NCBI RefSeq assembly: GCF_023705585.1
Contig: NZ_BOQE01000001.1
Coordinates: forward strand, 3,318,710 to 3,382,709
Direction of reading: 5' to 3'
From: Collibacillus ludicampi
Lineage (GTDB): Bacteria; Bacillota; Bacilli; Tumebacillales; BOQE01
Length of the DNA stretch: 64,000 nucleotides
In this document: piece after piece, positions 42,258-53,602 of the stretch
Layout of the letters: each line of letters begins with the position of its first letter
Numbering within the stretch: the first letter of the stretch is position 1
Program-made: the position numbers and the translations under genes
The notes under the pieces: generated by a model
What the model was told of the DNA's origin: nothing
Databases searched by the model: none
Seen by the model: the letters and a program-made list of their open reading frames with translations, nothing else

Positions 42258-42417
42258 ACGGAAACACCTCCGGTTGTATTATATTCTTTATTATAGGAAA
42301 TCCATGTTTGTAATTCGAGAAAAAATGTCTTATTCTTTAAAAGGACAGATCGTATAGTGAAGCGTGTGGATGAGAGACTATGTCATATGCGAATGACAAG
42401 ATAAAGGAGCTGATGAC

Positions 42418-42576
42418 ATGGTCGATGAGCCCAATCTCAACTGTGTGATTTGTGGGAAGCGCATCTCCCCGGAACCGACTGCCCTCGATCAATTACAAGC
42501 GTCGAAGAATCAATCGATATACATCTGTCCCCCGTGTGCCAACAAAGTTCGCAATGAAAGCGATGTGAACTTGTAA
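42418..42576 (+). CDS. Small zinc-ribbon protein, 52 aa
   Basis: ATG 42418 follows AAGGAGC. MVDEPNLNCVICGKRISPEP then NQSIYICPPCANKVRNESDV gives CxxC ... CxxC, matching the DUF2197/YlaI-like small zinc ribbon proteins of Bacilli. It is 64 bases upstream of sucC and could be cotranscribed. Function unknown. Confidence 0.7.
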   Translation: MVDEPNLNCVICGKRISPEPTALDQLQASKNQSIYICPPCANKVRNESDVNL

Positions 42577-42640
42577 AGCAGGATTATGACGAATCATGTA
42601 GAATTGTGTCATGTAGGAATTTGGAGAAGGAGGAAGAGGC

Positions 42641-43798
42641 ATGAATATTCATGAATACCAGGGCAAACAGATATTGAAACAATACGGCGTCGCGGTTCCT
42701 GAAGGAGATGTAGCTTTCAGCGTAGACGAGGCGGTTGCGATTGCCGAGCGCTTAGGCGGGAAAGCCGTTGTCAAAGCGCAAATTCATGCAGGCGGACGCG
42801 GTAAAGCTGGCGGGGTTAAGCTTGCAAAAAATCTCGACGAAGTACGTACATACGCGAGCGAATTGTTAGGCAAAACACTTGTGACACACCAAACCGGCCC
42901 TGAAGGTAAAGTCGTTAAACGCTTGTTGATCGAAGCGTTGTCCGACATTAAAAAAGAATACTATGTCGGTCTTGTTGTCGACCGCGCAACCGGCCGTGTC
43001 GTTATGATGGCTTCCGAAGAAGGCGGTACGGAGATTGAAGAAGTCGCAGCAAAAACCCCGGAAAAAATCATTAAAGAAGTGATCGATCCAGCAGTCGGAT
43101 TATTGCCATTCCAAGCCCGTCGATTGGCTTATGCGATCAACATTCCGAGTGAATTGGTAAATAAAGCGGTTAAGTTCATGATGGGCTTATATCAAGCGTT
43201 CGTTGACAAAGACTGCTCGATCGCTGAGATCAACCCGCTTGTCGTGACAGGCGACGGCAATGTACTTGCTCTTGATGCTAAGTTGAATTTCGATTCCAAC
43301 GCGCTCTTCCGTCATAAGGAAGTTCTTGAACTGCGTGACCTCGATGAGGAAGATCCGAAAGAGATCGAAGCGTCCAAATACGATCTCTCTTACATCGCGC
43401 TTGACGGAAACATCGGTTGTATGGTCAACGGTGCAGGCCTCGCCATGGCAACGATGGATACGATCAAATATTACGGCGGCGAACCGGCAAACTTCCTCGA
43501 TGTAGGTGGTGGCGCAACGACGGAAAAAGTAACTGCTGCTTTCAAGATCATTCTCTCTGACCCGAACGTTAAAGGAATTCTGGTAAATATTTTTGGCGGC
43601 ATCATGAAATGTAACGTTATCGCTGAAGGTGTTGTTGCCGCAGCGAAAGAAGTGGGCTTGGAGAAGCCGCTGGTCGTGCGTCTCGAAGGAACGAACGTGG
43701 ATCTCGGCAAGAAGATTCTAAACGAGTCGGGGCTGAACATTGTAGCAGCTGATTCTCTGGCTGACGCTGCACAGAAGATCGTTAATCTTGTGAAATAA
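42641..43798 (+). CDS. sucC: Succinyl-CoA synthetase beta subunit
   Basis: 385 residues. ATP-grasp N-terminus [39 protein letters not shown], Mg/nucleotide site [11 protein letters not shown] and CoA-ligase domain [19 protein letters not shown] with [17 protein letters not shown]. With SucD it makes ATP or GTP from succinyl-CoA in the TCA cycle; here it also handles the succinyl-CoA from phenylacetate breakdown. Strong AAGGAGGAAG site. Confidence 0.97.
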   Translation: MNIHEYQGKQILKQYGVAVPEGDVAFSVDEAVAIAERLGGKAVVKAQIHAGGRGKAGGVKLAKNLDEVRTYASELLGKTLVTHQTGPEGKVVKRLLIEALSDIKKEYYVGLVVDRATGRVVMMASEEGGTEIEEVAAKTPEKIIKEVIDPAVGLLPFQARRLAYAINIPSELVNKAVKFMMGLYQAFVDKDCSIAEINPLVVTGDGNVLALDAKLNFDSNALFRHKEVLELRDLDEEDPKEIEASKYDLSYIALDGNIGCMVNGAGLAMATMDTIKYYGGEPANFLDVGGGATTEKVTAAFKIILSDPNVKGILVNIFGGIMKCNVIAEGVVAAAKEVGLEKPLVVRLEGTNVDLGKKILNESGLNIVAADSLADAAQKIVNLVK

Positions 43799-43822
43799 TC
43801 GATAAGGAGCAGGAGGGAGAGC

Positions 43823-44728
43823 ATGAGTATCTTAATCAACAAAGACACGAAAGTCATAACACAGGGGATTACCGGCGCAACAGGCCTATTCCATACGAAA
43901 CAAGCGATCGAATATGGAACGAAGATGGTCGCTGGTGTAACGCCAGGTAAAGGCGGTACGGAAGTAGAAGGGATCCCCGTATTCAACACGGTTGCAGAAG
44001 CGAAAGAAAAAACGGGTGCAAACGTCTCGGTCATCTACGTTCCGCCGGCATTTGCCGCTGACTCGATCATGGAAGCGGTTGACGCGGAATTGGATTTGGT
44101 CATCTGTATCACAGAGGGCATCCCGGTTCTCGATATGGTGAAAGTGAAACGTTATATGGAAGGGAAAAAGACGCGCCTGATCGGTCCGAACTGCCCGGGT
44201 GTCATCACACCGGGGGAATGCAAGATCGGAATCATGCCGGGATATATCCATATGCCTGGTCGCGTTGGCGTGGTTTCCCGCTCGGGAACGCTTACATACG
44301 AAGCGGTTTACCAGTTGACCACACGTGGTATCGGACAATCGACGGCTGTAGGGATCGGTGGCGACCCTGTCAAAGGAACCGAGTTTATTGATGTACTTGA
44401 AATGTTTAACAATGACCCCGATACTGACGCAGTCATCATGATCGGTGAAATCGGGGGTACGGCCGAAGAGGAAGCGGCTGAATGGATCAAGGCGAATATG
44501 AAAAAACCTGTTGTCGGTTTTATCGCGGGTGCCACAGCGCCAAAAGGAAAGCGCATGGGACATGCGGGTGCCATCATCTCGGGCGGTAAAGGTACAGCAG
44601 CTGAAAAGATCGCGAAGATGAAAGAATGCGGTATTCGCGTAGCACCGACCCCATCTGAAATGGGTTCCACATTGGTCGAGCTTCTAAAAGAGCGTGGAAT
44701 GCTCGAACAAGTGATTACCAAGAAGTAA
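43823..44728 (+). CDS. sucD: Succinyl-CoA synthetase alpha subunit
   Basis: 301 residues. CoA-binding [20 protein letters not shown], the [19 protein letters not shown] region, [18 protein letters not shown] and the phosphohistidine in [18 protein letters not shown]. It starts 24 bases after sucC with AGGAGGGAG, forming one operon that ends in the hairpin at 44738. Confidence 0.97.
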   Translation: MSILINKDTKVITQGITGATGLFHTKQAIEYGTKMVAGVTPGKGGTEVEGIPVFNTVAEAKEKTGANVSVIYVPPAFAADSIMEAVDAELDLVICITEGIPVLDMVKVKRYMEGKKTRLIGPNCPGVITPGECKIGIMPGYIHMPGRVGVVSRSGTLTYEAVYQLTTRGIGQSTAVGIGGDPVKGTEFIDVLEMFNNDPDTDAVIMIGEIGGTAEEEAAEWIKANMKKPVVGFIAGATAPKGKRMGHAGAIISGGKGTAAEKIAKMKECGIRVAPTPSEMGSTLVELLKERGMLEQVITKK

Positions 44729-44737
44729 GTGAGCATC

Positions 44738-44769
44738 AAAAAAGGAGACCTGAAAAGGCCTCCTTTTTT
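44738..44769 (+). terminator. Terminator of sucCD
   Basis: AAAAAAGGAGACCT / AGGCCTCCTTTTTT with a GAAA loop (one mismatch), directly after sucD. Confidence 0.88.
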
Positions 44770-45004
44770 CAACTCATTGCTCAATCCCCCTTCCTACAAT
44801 GGAAAGATCCTCATGTCGCTCATGTTAATGCAATCCGCCATGGCATTCAGTCTGCACTTTCAAAATCTTGAGTTTCTTCGATAAGGATACCTCTTTACTG
44901 CGAGGAAACAAGCTTGCAAGTCGTCATTGCATCTGTAATTTTTTCATAAGCGCGACGATTTTTCTTGACCTCGATCGCAATTAGGAATCCCCAGCAAACC
45001 AAAA
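44770..45004. other. Gap between sucCD and the hairpin element
   Basis: No gene or repeat is recognised; the element begins at about 45005. Confidence 0.4.
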
Positions 45005-45044
45005 GTTTTCAAGGTAGTCCCCCATGCCGCAAGCGGCACCATCA
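45005..45044. repeat. Conserved tail segment before hairpin C
   Basis: TTTTCAAGGTAGTCCCCCAT, GCCGCAAGCGGC and ACCATCA, as at 19679-19717. The linker that follows to 45104 also resembles the A-B linker (ATGAAA, TTTGCTTGTG, CTGCCACA). Confidence 0.78.
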
Positions 45045-45104
45045 AATGAAATTTGCTTGTGAGGAAAAAGAAGCTCAGTCTGCCACAAGCAATGGGGTTG
45101 ACAT

Positions 45105-45327
45105 CTGGGTGGGTCGTGTCGCTTTGCAGCGCAGAGGTGAGTTGAAGGTCGTTCCGCTTCCATTGGCTGTATTAGGGGCATATGCTTTGCGCGTATAGCG
45201 ACTTTGAAGGTCGTCTCGCAACATTCCTTTATTATTATAAGCGAGACGACCTTCACGGAGCATGAGCGCAAAGCAACGACCTTCATCGAACCCAAGCGCA
45301 AAGCGATACACCCACCCAAGCACTAAC
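45105..45327. repeat. Nested hairpin element, copy C
   Basis: Outer arms CTGGGTGGGTCGTGTCGC... (45105-45127) / GCAAAGCGATACACCCACCC (45298-45320). Type-I loop AGCGCAGAGGTGAGTT (45128-45143) / ATCGAACCCAAGC (45285-45297), stem GAAGGTCGTT / AACGACCTTC. A whole type-II hairpin sits in its loop: GCTTTGCGC (45184-45192) / GCGCAAAGC (45266-45274) and GAAGGTCGTCTCGC (45206-45219) / GCGAGACGACCTTC (45241-45254). It lies just upstream of dprA. Confidence 0.85.
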
Positions 45328-45363
45328 TCTCAAGCACTAATTTTCAAATAAGGAGGAACTGAG

Positions 45364-46452
45364 ATGCACGAGGAAAAAGGATATATCTTATGGCTTTCCC
45401 GTGTTCCGGGGATTGGCGCCATACGACTCAAAAGGTTACGGGAATTCTATGGATCTGCAAAAGCAGTGTGGAAATATGCTGAAACAAATGAATTGCTAAA
45501 CATCCAAGGAATCACTTCTGCGATCGCCCAGGCAATCATTGAGAGCCGCAGAGAATTTTCGCTTGAAGAAGAAATACAGCGCCTGACAAAGATGGGTGTT
45601 AACTTCTGTGTCATCGGTGATCCTGATTATCCGACTCCTCTTCTCTCCTTGTATGATCCCCCTCCCATCCTCTACATGAAAGGCAAATGGCTTCCACAAG
45701 ATGAAAAGGCACTCGCTGTAGTCGGCTCCCGAAAAACGACGAATTATGGACAGTTGGTCACAAGAAAGCTCATAACCGAACTTGTTCACTATGGAGTGAC
45801 GATTATATCCGGTCTAGCGCGCGGGATTGACAGTCATGCACATGAAGCGGCTTTACAGGCGAACGGTCGGACAATCGCTGTGTTGGCCGGTGGATGTGCA
45901 CGAATCTACCCAAGAGAAAATCACCGCCTTGCACAAAGAATCAGCGAAAATGGGGCGTTGATATCCGAGTACCCGCCGGAAACAGATGTTCGCGCGGGTC
46001 AATTCCCGGCGAGGAACCGGATCATCTCCGGTTTGTCAAAAGGAGTCATCATCGTGGAAGCCGGCCGCAAAAGTGGCGCCTTGATTACAGCCGATCAAGC
46101 GCTGGATCAAGGAAGAGACGTATTTGCCGTTCCGGGGCCCATCACCTCTCCCAATAGCCAGGGAACGAATGAACTGATCAAACAAGGGGCAAAAATGGTC
46201 ACAAGCATCGATGACATACTCGAAGAATATAAAAGTTGGATCGATCATAAGAAAAAAGCAAACGGACAAACAGCGACCATGTTCAGCCATCCTGTGATCG
46301 ATCTGATCGGATATGGGGCCGTGCATGTGGATCATCTCTATCGCAATCTGAATTTGTCTCTCCCCGAACTGCATAAACTGCTCTTGCACTTAGAACTATC
46401 CGGTGTCATTCGGGCTCTGCCGGGTGGCTACTATACGCGAGGGGATGTATGA
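45364..46452 (+). CDS. dprA: DNA processing protein DprA (Smf)
   Basis: 362 residues. N-terminal SAM-like helices (LWLSRVPGIGAIRLKRLREF), then the Rossmann-like DprA core LAVVGSRKTTNYGQLVTRKL, ISGLARGIDSHAHEAALQAN, AGGCARIYPRENHRLA, FPARNRIISGLSKGVIIVEA and QGTNELIKQGAKMVTSIDDI, and a C-terminal winged-helix-like domain. It loads RecA on incoming single-stranded DNA during transformation. AGGAGGAA site; upstream lies hairpin element C. It leads the dprA-topA-trmFO-xerC gene row typical of Bacilli. Confidence 0.97.
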   Translation: MHEEKGYILWLSRVPGIGAIRLKRLREFYGSAKAVWKYAETNELLNIQGITSAIAQAIIESRREFSLEEEIQRLTKMGVNFCVIGDPDYPTPLLSLYDPPPILYMKGKWLPQDEKALAVVGSRKTTNYGQLVTRKLITELVHYGVTIISGLARGIDSHAHEAALQANGRTIAVLAGGCARIYPRENHRLAQRISENGALISEYPPETDVRAGQFPARNRIISGLSKGVIIVEAGRKSGALITADQALDQGRDVFAVPGPITSPNSQGTNELIKQGAKMVTSIDDILEEYKSWIDHKKKANGQTATMFSHPVIDLIGYGAVHVDHLYRNLNLSLPELHKLLLHLELSGVIRALPGGYYTRGDV

Positions 46453-46476
46453 TCAACTTTTGAATGGGAGTATAGT

Positions 46477-46508
46477 TTGACAAGGGTTGTGTGACCCTTT
46501 ACTATAAG
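46477..46508 (+). promoter_or_regulatory. Possible promoter upstream of topA
   Basis: TTGACA (46477) with ACTATA 18 bases later. The spacer holds the inverted repeat AGGGT-TGTGTG-ACCCT, which could be a regulator site or a supercoiling-sensitive feature. Confidence 0.5.
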
Positions 46509-46576
46509 TAACATGACAAACGGGCGGATCGGTCGTATATCATATGTAAGAACAGAGAGAAAGGAGGAGAGGGTCG

Positions 46577-48670
46577 ATGGCTGATTACCTTGTAATCGTT
46601 GAGTCTCCTGCGAAAGCCAAGACAATTGCTAAATATCTAGGGAAAAAATACATGGTTAAAGCGTCGATGGGGCATGTTCGCGATCTTCCAAAGAGCCAAC
46701 TGGGAGTAGAGATCAAAGACGGCTTCTCTCCAAAGTACATAACGATCCGGGGTAAAGGGAATGTTGTGAAAGAACTTCGTGATTCGAGCAAGAAAGTGAA
46801 AGCGGTTTATCTTGCTGCCGACCCGGATCGGGAAGGTGAAGCAATCGCATGGCATCTTGCCAATACATTGGCATTGGATCCGACGAAACCGTGCCGCGTC
46901 GTTTTCAACGAGATCACGAAAGATGCGGTGAAAGACGCTTTCAAACATCCGCGCCAAATCAATATGGATTTGGTAAATGCACAACAGGCCAGACGAATTC
47001 TGGATCGGTTGGTCGGGTATCAAATTTCCCCGCTTTTGTGGAAATCGGTAAAAAAGGGATTGTCTGCTGGTCGGGTTCAATCGGTGGCCGTTCGTCTTAT
47101 CGTCGACCGAGAAGAGGAAATCAGGAAGTTTGTTCCCGAAGAATTTTGGAGCGTCACCGCCTTTTTTCAAAAAGATAAGACAAAGTTTGAAGCGAAATTC
47201 CATGGTTACGGAGATGAGAAAACGGATCTCTCGAACCAGGAAGATGTGAATCAGCTTCTGGAAAAGATCGCGGGTGCTCAGTATCAAGTCATTCGCGTGA
47301 AACAGAGTGAACGGAGGAGGAACCCGGCAGCTCCTTTCACCACTTCGACTTTGCAGCAGGAAGCCGCAAGGAAACTGAATTTCCGTGCGGCGAAGACCAT
47401 GTCAATCGCCCAACAATTATATGAAGGGATCGATCTCGGCACCGAAGGTTCGGTAGGTCTCATCACATACATGAGAACAGATTCGACACGTATCTCCGAA
47501 GTGGCGCAACGGGAAGCACGGGAGTACATCGAAAAGGAATTCGGTGCATCCTATTTGCCGGAGAAAACGCGGGAATTTTCCACGAAAAGCGGTGCGCAGG
47601 ATGCCCATGAAGCGGTACGCCCGACATCCGTGTACAGACATCCTGATACGATCAAACAATTTTTGAGCCGTGACCAGTACCGTTTATATAAACTGATCTG
47701 GGAACGGTTTGTCGCATCACAGATGGCGTCTGCCGTTCTTGATACGATGACAGTCGACATTCAAGCGAATGAAGCGATCTTCCGGGCGACAGGTTCAAAG
47801 ATTAAATTTCCCGGTTTCATGACCCTCTATATTGAAGGGAACGATGAAGGAAAAGACGAGGGGGAAAAATTTCTTCCGGATCTAAAAGAAGGGGAAGTCC
47901 TCTCCATGCCGGAACTCGTGCCGAAGCAACATTTTACCCAACCGCCGCCGCGCTACACGGAAGCACGTCTTGTTCGGACGATGGAGGAACTGGGCATCGG
48001 CAGACCGAGTACGTATGCTCCGACGCTTGAAACGATTCAAAAACGCGGATATGTCGTCATTGAAGACAAGCGGTTTATCCCGACAGAATTAGGAGAAATC
48101 GTTGTCAAAATGCTCAAAGAGTTTTTTCCCCAAATCATCGATGTCGAATTTACCGCTCATATGGAAAAAGAGCTTGACGGGGTGGAAGAGGGTATCGTCG
48201 ATTGGATTAAAATGCTCGATCAATTCTACAGCGAGTTTCAACGAGATCTGCGTGTAGCGGAAGATCAGATGGAACAAGTGGAAATCAAGGAAGAAGTCTC
48301 AGATGTCCCTTGTGAGAAATGCGGACGATTAATGATTTATAAACATGGTCGTTTTGGCAAGTTTCTCGCGTGCCCGGGGTTTCCTGAATGCCGCAGCACG
48401 AAACCGATCCTCAAAGAGATCGGTGTTGCTTGCCCTCGTTGCGGAGGCAGTCTTGTGGAGAGAAGAGGGAAAAAGCGGAAAGTCTTTTATGGCTGCGTCA
48501 ATTATCCGGAGTGTGATTATGTCTTGTGGGATCGCCCGGCAGGAAAACCCTGTCCTCAATGTGCGCATCCATTGGTCGTCAAAAAAGGCAAGGGCGAAGG
48601 AAAGGAAACCCTTGTTTGCGTAAACCCCGCGTGCGGTACGATAGACAAAGAGGAGAAGGGCAAACAGTAG
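46577..48670 (+). CDS. topA: DNA topoisomerase I
   Basis: 697 residues. TOPRIM domain [20 protein letters not shown] and [17 protein letters not shown]; cleavage tyrosine in [36 protein letters not shown]. Three C-terminal zinc ribbons follow ([50 protein letters not shown] with CVNPACG). It relaxes negative supercoils. Ribosome site AAAGGAGGAG. Confidence 0.97.
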   Translation: MADYLVIVESPAKAKTIAKYLGKKYMVKASMGHVRDLPKSQLGVEIKDGFSPKYITIRGKGNVVKELRDSSKKVKAVYLAADPDREGEAIAWHLANTLALDPTKPCRVVFNEITKDAVKDAFKHPRQINMDLVNAQQARRILDRLVGYQISPLLWKSVKKGLSAGRVQSVAVRLIVDREEEIRKFVPEEFWSVTAFFQKDKTKFEAKFHGYGDEKTDLSNQEDVNQLLEKIAGAQYQVIRVKQSERRRNPAAPFTTSTLQQEAARKLNFRAAKTMSIAQQLYEGIDLGTEGSVGLITYMRTDSTRISEVAQREAREYIEKEFGASYLPEKTREFSTKSGAQDAHEAVRPTSVYRHPDTIKQFLSRDQYRLYKLIWERFVASQMASAVLDTMTVDIQANEAIFRATGSKIKFPGFMTLYIEGNDEGKDEGEKFLPDLKEGEVLSMPELVPKQHFTQPPPRYTEARLVRTMEELGIGRPSTYAPTLETIQKRGYVVIEDKRFIPTELGEIVVKMLKEFFPQIIDVEFTAHMEKELDGVEEGIVDWIKMLDQFYSEFQRDLRVAEDQMEQVEIKEEVSDVPCEKCGRLMIYKHGRFGKFLACPGFPECRSTKPILKEIGVACPRCGGSLVERRGKKRKVFYGCVNYPECDYVLWDRPAGKPCPQCAHPLVVKKGKGEGKETLVCVNPACGTIDKEEKGKQ

Positions 48671-48718
48671 TTTGCCCATCCTTTTTTCGGAAAAGTATTT
48701 TTTCAAAGGAGAATTGGT

Positions 48719-50029
48719 ATGACACAGCAAGTAACGGTGATCGGTGCAGGCCTCGCCGGATCTGAGGCGGCTTGGCAGTTGGCGCGAAGGGGGATTTCAG
48801 TCGTTCTCTACGAAATGCGCCCCGTTGTTTCTACGCCGGCTCATCATACGGAAAATTTTGCGGAACTCGTCTGCTCGAACTCGCTGCGAGGTGCCAGCCT
48901 GACGAATGCGGTAGGCTTATTAAAAGAAGAGATGAGGAAGCTAGACTCGTTGATTATTCAAGCGGCCGATAAAACGGCCGTTCCCGCCGGCGGTGCGCTG
49001 GCAGTCGATCGCGAACGTTTTTCCGCAGAAGTGACGAGACGGCTGCAAGAACATCCCAATGTCCGCATTATACGTGAAGAAGTGAAAGAGATTCCGACCG
49101 AGGGAATCGTTGTTATCGCGACCGGACCGCTCACATCTCCATCCCTTTCACAAGCGATCGCTCACGTTACCGGACAAGAATATTTATATTTCTATGATGC
49201 GGCCGCTCCGATCGTAATGAAAGAGACGATCGATTTTGAGAAGGTCTATATCGCATCCCGTTATGGAAAAGGTGAAGCCGCTTATATCAATTGCCCGATG
49301 ACGGAAGAGGAATTCTCTCGCTTTTATGAAGCGCTGATAACCGCTGAAACGGCAGAGCTTAAAGAATTTGAGAAGGAGATCTATTTTGAAGGCTGTATGC
49401 CGATTGAAGTGATGGCCAAACGGGGACGACAGACGATGTTGTTCGGCCCGATGAAGCCGGTTGGGCTCCCGGATCCGCGAACAGGCAAGATTCCCTATGC
49501 GGTCGTACAATTGCGACAAGACAATGCGGCAGCCACATTATATAACATGGTTGGCTTTCAAACCCATTTGAAGTGGGGAGAACAGAAACGGGTCTTTCGC
49601 ATGATTCCAGGACTGGAGAATGCCGAATTTGCCCGTTATGGGGTTATGCACCGAAACACGTATATCAATTCCCCGCGTGTTTTGAAGCCCACCTACCAGT
49701 TGAAAACGCGGGAGACACTCTTTTTTGCAGGGCAGATCACCGGGGTTGAAGGTTACGTGGAGTCTGCAGCGGCAGGCATCATCGCGGGAATCAACGCCGC
49801 ACGGCTGGTGACAGAGAGAAAACCGATCGTTTTTCCGGTTGATACGGCGATCGGCTCGTTGGCACACTACATCACACATACGTCACCCGACAATTTTCAA
49901 CCGATGAACGCGACATTTGGCCTGTTACCGCCTCTCGGAGAAAAGATTCGCGACAAAAAGATAAAAAATGAAAAGATTTCAGAGCGTGCTTTAACCTCTT
50001 TACAGCGCTTCCTCACAGAAATGGATTAA
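48719..50029 (+). CDS. trmFO: FADH2/folate-dependent tRNA (uracil-54) methyltransferase TrmFO
   Basis: 436 residues. [20 protein letters not shown] (FAD), [52 protein letters not shown] and [20 protein letters not shown] are the family signatures. It makes 5-methyluridine at position 54 of tRNA using methylene-tetrahydrofolate. AAAGGAGAA site. Between topA and xerC, as in other Bacilli. Confidence 0.97.
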   Translation: MTQQVTVIGAGLAGSEAAWQLARRGISVVLYEMRPVVSTPAHHTENFAELVCSNSLRGASLTNAVGLLKEEMRKLDSLIIQAADKTAVPAGGALAVDRERFSAEVTRRLQEHPNVRIIREEVKEIPTEGIVVIATGPLTSPSLSQAIAHVTGQEYLYFYDAAAPIVMKETIDFEKVYIASRYGKGEAAYINCPMTEEEFSRFYEALITAETAELKEFEKEIYFEGCMPIEVMAKRGRQTMLFGPMKPVGLPDPRTGKIPYAVVQLRQDNAAATLYNMVGFQTHLKWGEQKRVFRMIPGLENAEFARYGVMHRNTYINSPRVLKPTYQLKTRETLFFAGQITGVEGYVESAAAGIIAGINAARLVTERKPIVFPVDTAIGSLAHYITHTSPDNFQPMNATFGLLPPLGEKIRDKKIKNEKISERALTSLQRFLTEMD

Positions 50030-50092
50030 ACGATTGTTGCATGAAGTGGCATATGATACCATGGTATTGTGCTATGAAGTGAGGTGAATCGT

Positions 50093-51001
50093 GTGAATCT
50101 GGAGCAAGGGTATCGATTGTTTTTGGAATACCTGCAATTTGAAAAACATGCTTCCGTTCATACGATTGATAGTTACAAAGGGGATTTGGAGCAGTTTATC
50201 GCCTTTTTGAAAAAAGAAGGTGTTGACAACTGGGGAAAAGTGTCACACCTTCTCATAAGGACATTTCTCTCATCATTGGTGGCAGCAAGCGCCTCGCGTT
50301 CGACTTTGGCTAGAAAGGTCTCCTGTTTGCGATCCTTATATGTCTTTCTGATGCGTGAAGGATATGTGGATACCAATCCCGCGCGCAATTTATCGTTACC
50401 AAAAAAAGAACGCCGTACGCCTAAATTCCTTTACATTGAAGAGGCAAAGCGTTTGGTAGAAGCTCCTGCTCTTGATACACCGCTCGGCGTAAGGGATCGC
50501 GCTTTATTGGAAACATTATACGCTTCCGGTATCAGGGTAAGCGAATGCGTTGGCTTGAATCTCGGGGATGTCGACCTCCGCTTGGGTACCGCGCTGGTAT
50601 ACGGGAAAGGCAGCAAGGAAAGGTATGTTCTACTCGGGAAAAAAGCTTGTGAGTCACTACGCTTGTATCTGGAGAGGGCACGTCCTGCACTCGTAGAGAA
50701 GCGGCCCGATCAAACACACCCGTCCGCTGCTCTCTTCGTGAATTACCGAGGGGGGAGGCTTTCTGCGCGATCGGTTCGCAGGATTGTTGATAAATACATT
50801 GGGCAGGTGGCCGCACATCTGTCGATTTCCCCCCACGTCCTGCGCCATACGTTTGCTACACACATGTTGGATGAAGGTGCCGATTTGCGCGTCGTACAGG
50901 AATTGCTGGGGCACGTGAATTTGTCAAGCACGCAAATGTATACACACACGACGAAAGAACGCCTGGCTCGTGTCTATGCAGATACACATCCACGAGCGTA
51001 A
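50093..51001 (+). CDS. xerC: Tyrosine recombinase XerC
   Basis: 302 residues from GTG 50093 (AGGTG six bases before; GTG 50084 is the alternative). SAM-like core-binding N-terminus ([20 protein letters not shown]) and catalytic residues Arg in [12 protein letters not shown], Lys in GKGSKERYV, His/Arg in [14 protein letters not shown] and Tyr in [11 protein letters not shown]. With XerD it resolves chromosome dimers at dif. Same position as codV in B. subtilis. Confidence 0.95.
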   Translation: MNLEQGYRLFLEYLQFEKHASVHTIDSYKGDLEQFIAFLKKEGVDNWGKVSHLLIRTFLSSLVAASASRSTLARKVSCLRSLYVFLMREGYVDTNPARNLSLPKKERRTPKFLYIEEAKRLVEAPALDTPLGVRDRALLETLYASGIRVSECVGLNLGDVDLRLGTALVYGKGSKERYVLLGKKACESLRLYLERARPALVEKRPDQTHPSAALFVNYRGGRLSARSVRRIVDKYIGQVAAHLSISPHVLRHTFATHMLDEGADLRVVQELLGHVNLSSTQMYTHTTKERLARVYADTHPRA

Positions 51002-51017
51002 TACTGGAGGTGTTTCC

Positions 51018-51560
51018 ATGAAACAAGAGTTTCACGCGACGACGATTTTTGCGATTCGCCATAAAGGTCAGTCGGCTATGGCGGGAGATGGTCAGGTCAC
51101 GTTTGGCAACAGTATGATCATGAAGAGCAGTGCGAAAAAAGTCCGCCGCCTGTATCGAGGAGAAGTGATTGCAGGTTTTGCAGGCTCTGTCGCCGATGCT
51201 TTTACACTTTTTGGGAAATTTGAATCCAAGCTGGAAGAATTTCACGGAAATCTGCCGCGCGCGGCGGTTGAATTGGCAAAAGAATGGCGTACGGACAGGA
51301 TCATGAGGCAACTGGAAGCCATGTTAATCGTGATGAACAAAGACCACCTTCTGTTGATTTCCGGGAACGGAGAAGTCATCGAACCGGATGACCATATTCT
51401 GGCGATCGGTTCGGGAGGAAGTTATGCATTGGCAGCCGGAAGGGCGTTGGCACGTCACTCTTCATTAACAGCCAAAGAGATTGCGGAACAAGCGTTAAAG
51501 ATCGCGGCTGAAATTTGTGTGTACACGAATGACCATATCATCGTCGAGGAAATCCGGTAA
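51018..51560 (+). CDS. hslV: ATP-dependent protease subunit HslV (ClpQ)
   Basis: 180 residues from ATG 51018 after [27 protein letters not shown] contains the Thr that becomes the active N-terminus, then [38 protein letters not shown] and [16 protein letters not shown]. It forms the proteolytic double ring of HslVU. Starts 17 bases after xerC. Confidence 0.95.
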   Translation: MKQEFHATTIFAIRHKGQSAMAGDGQVTFGNSMIMKSSAKKVRRLYRGEVIAGFAGSVADAFTLFGKFESKLEEFHGNLPRAAVELAKEWRTDRIMRQLEAMLIVMNKDHLLLISGNGEVIEPDDHILAIGSGGSYALAAGRALARHSSLTAKEIAEQALKIAAEICVYTNDHIIVEEIR

Positions 51561-51571
51561 GGGGTGTTTTC

Positions 51572-52963
51572 ATGAAAAAGGAACAAGCGCTTACGCCAAA
51601 ACAGATCGTCGCGGAATTGGATAAATACATAGTCGGTCAAAAAATGGCGAAAAGAGCGGTGGCGATTGCGTTACGCAACCGCTATAGACGGAGTTTGCTG
51701 CCGGAAGAGATGCGCGAGGAAATCACTCCGAAAAATATTTTGATGATTGGCCCCACAGGTGTCGGCAAGACGGAGATCGCGAGAAGGTTGGCCAAATTGG
51801 TGGGAGCCCCATTCGTAAAAGTGGAAGCGACCAAATTTACGGAAGTCGGATATGTCGGACGAGATGTGGAAGCGATGATACGCGATCTGGTAGAAACGTC
51901 GATTCGCATGGTGAAAACGGAAAAAATGGCTTTGGTTGAATCACAGGCAAGAAAATTGGCGGAAGAGCGCATCGTCCAAATCCTCGTTCCTGATCCGGAT
52001 CGCGCGAAAAGTTTCAAGAATCCGCTGGAAATGCTTTTTTCCTCAGGTTCCACACAACGTCCGGAAGAGAATGTTACGGAATCGGATACGATTCGTATGA
52101 AGAGACGGGAAATGCGAGCCAAACTGGAACGCGGTGAATTGGAAGATACTATCATCGAAATCGAAGTGGAAGATACTGCGCAGCCGATCTTCGAACTCTT
52201 TCAGGCACCCGGTGAAATGGGCATGAATGTTCAAGAGATGCTGGGGAACCTGATGCCCAAGCGGCATAAGAAGCGGAAAGTTCCTGTACGGGAAGCGCGT
52301 AAACTGTTGACGCAAGAAGAAGCGCAGAAATTGATCGACATGGATGAAGTGACTGCGGAAGCGGTGGTGCGCGCTGAACAGTCGGGAATCATTTTTATTG
52401 ATGAAATTGATAAGATCGCAGGGAAAGAAAGAGGAGGGCCGGACGTTTCGCGCGAAGGCGTACAGCGAGACATCTTGCCGATCGTTGAAGGCTCGACAGT
52501 GATGACCAAATACGGCGCGGTAAAAACCGACCATATTTTGTTTATTGCCGCCGGCGCTTTCCATATATCCAAACCGTCCGACTTGATTCCCGAATTGCAA
52601 GGGCGTTTTCCGATTCGTGTAGAGTTGACGAGTTTAACTGCAGACGATTTTGAGCGGATTCTGACAGAACCGAAAAATGCGTTGATCAAACAATACACCG
52701 CTTTGCTCTCCACGGAAGGGATTGATGTGGAATTTACGACGGAAGCGATCCGCAAGCTTGCAGAGTTAGCGACTCAGGTCAACCAGCAAACGGAGAATAT
52801 AGGTGCACGCCGTCTACACACACTTCTTGAGAAACTCCTCGAGGATCTGTCATTTGAGGCGCCTGATGTGCATCTTTCGAAAATCACCATTACCCCTTCA
52901 TACGTCATGGAAAAACTGGAGGGTATCGTACAAAACCGGGATTTAAGTCAATATATTTTGTAA
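51572..52963 (+). CDS. hslU: ATP-dependent protease ATPase subunit HslU (ClpY)
   Basis: 463 residues. AAA+ motifs: Walker [38 protein letters not shown] (pore loop), Walker [36 protein letters not shown] and sensor-2 [16 protein letters not shown]. It unfolds substrates for HslV. ATG after GGGGTGTT. Where B. subtilis has codY next, there is only a hairpin. Confidence 0.96.
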   Translation: MKKEQALTPKQIVAELDKYIVGQKMAKRAVAIALRNRYRRSLLPEEMREEITPKNILMIGPTGVGKTEIARRLAKLVGAPFVKVEATKFTEVGYVGRDVEAMIRDLVETSIRMVKTEKMALVESQARKLAEERIVQILVPDPDRAKSFKNPLEMLFSSGSTQRPEENVTESDTIRMKRREMRAKLERGELEDTIIEIEVEDTAQPIFELFQAPGEMGMNVQEMLGNLMPKRHKKRKVPVREARKLLTQEEAQKLIDMDEVTAEAVVRAEQSGIIFIDEIDKIAGKERGGPDVSREGVQRDILPIVEGSTVMTKYGAVKTDHILFIAAGAFHISKPSDLIPELQGRFPIRVELTSLTADDFERILTEPKNALIKQYTALLSTEGIDVEFTTEAIRKLAELATQVNQQTENIGARRLHTLLEKLLEDLSFEAPDVHLSKITITPSYVMEKLEGIVQNRDLSQYIL

Positions 52964-53038
52964 GCTTGAGTTTTCATGAAAAGAAAGGATGTAGCACATG
53001 GTGTTACATCCTTTTTTTCATGAATTTCACGCTCAAGC
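52964..53038 (+). terminator. Large nested terminator after hslU
   Basis: Inner stem AAAGGATGTA / TACATCCTTT followed by T residues; the outer arms GCTTGAG / CTCAAGC and TTTCATGAA / TTCATGAA extend it to about 75 bases. Confidence 0.85.
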
Positions 53039-53183
53039 TCCTGTACAATCCTTTGTCGAAAATCGTATGATTATGTCTGTTGTGATATTTCGAATAATTG
53101 ATTCTTGTCGATTTGTGAAGGATTTACCTGAAATATGACGAATAAACATAGTGCAATTCGGCACGAGGCAAGGGTGGGAATCT

Positions 53184-53600
53184 ATGGATTTATTTAACAC
53201 ACTGGATTTGGTTGTACTTGAGCGCTCTCTCGATGCGGCACAGTTGAGGCAAAAAGTGCTCGCCAATAATATTGCAAATATTGATACACCGGGCTTCAAA
53301 AGAAGTGATGTATCGTTCGACTCGATGTTGCAAGCATATTTGGGGGATCCTGAACGACCGTTGGCAGGCAGAAGAACGAATGAACGACACCTTCCCATTG
53401 GATCAGGAGATATCGAACAACTTCGTCCTTCGGTGATCCAGGAAACCAGTACGACCGTCTCTTCTAACGGCAACAATGTTGATATCGATTCAGAAATGAC
53501 GCAACTCGCACAAAATCAAATCAAGTATAATGCTTTGATTACTCAATTAAACCATCAGTTTTCCTTGTTGCGAACAGCGATTAATGAAGGGAGACGTTGA
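53184..53600 (+). CDS. flgB: Flagellar basal-body rod protein FlgB
   Basis: 138 residues from ATG 53184 (AAGGGTGGG site; the in-frame GTG at 53151 has none). The rod motif [20 protein letters not shown] and C-terminal helix [20 protein letters not shown] are those of FlgB. First gene of the flagellar operon. No sigma-D type promoter is obvious in the 145 bases before it. Confidence 0.95.
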   Translation: MDLFNTLDLVVLERSLDAAQLRQKVLANNIANIDTPGFKRSDVSFDSMLQAYLGDPERPLAGRRTNERHLPIGSGDIEQLRPSVIQETSTTVSSNGNNVDIDSEMTQLAQNQIKYNALITQLNHQFSLLRTAINEGRR

Positions 53601-53602
53601 GC

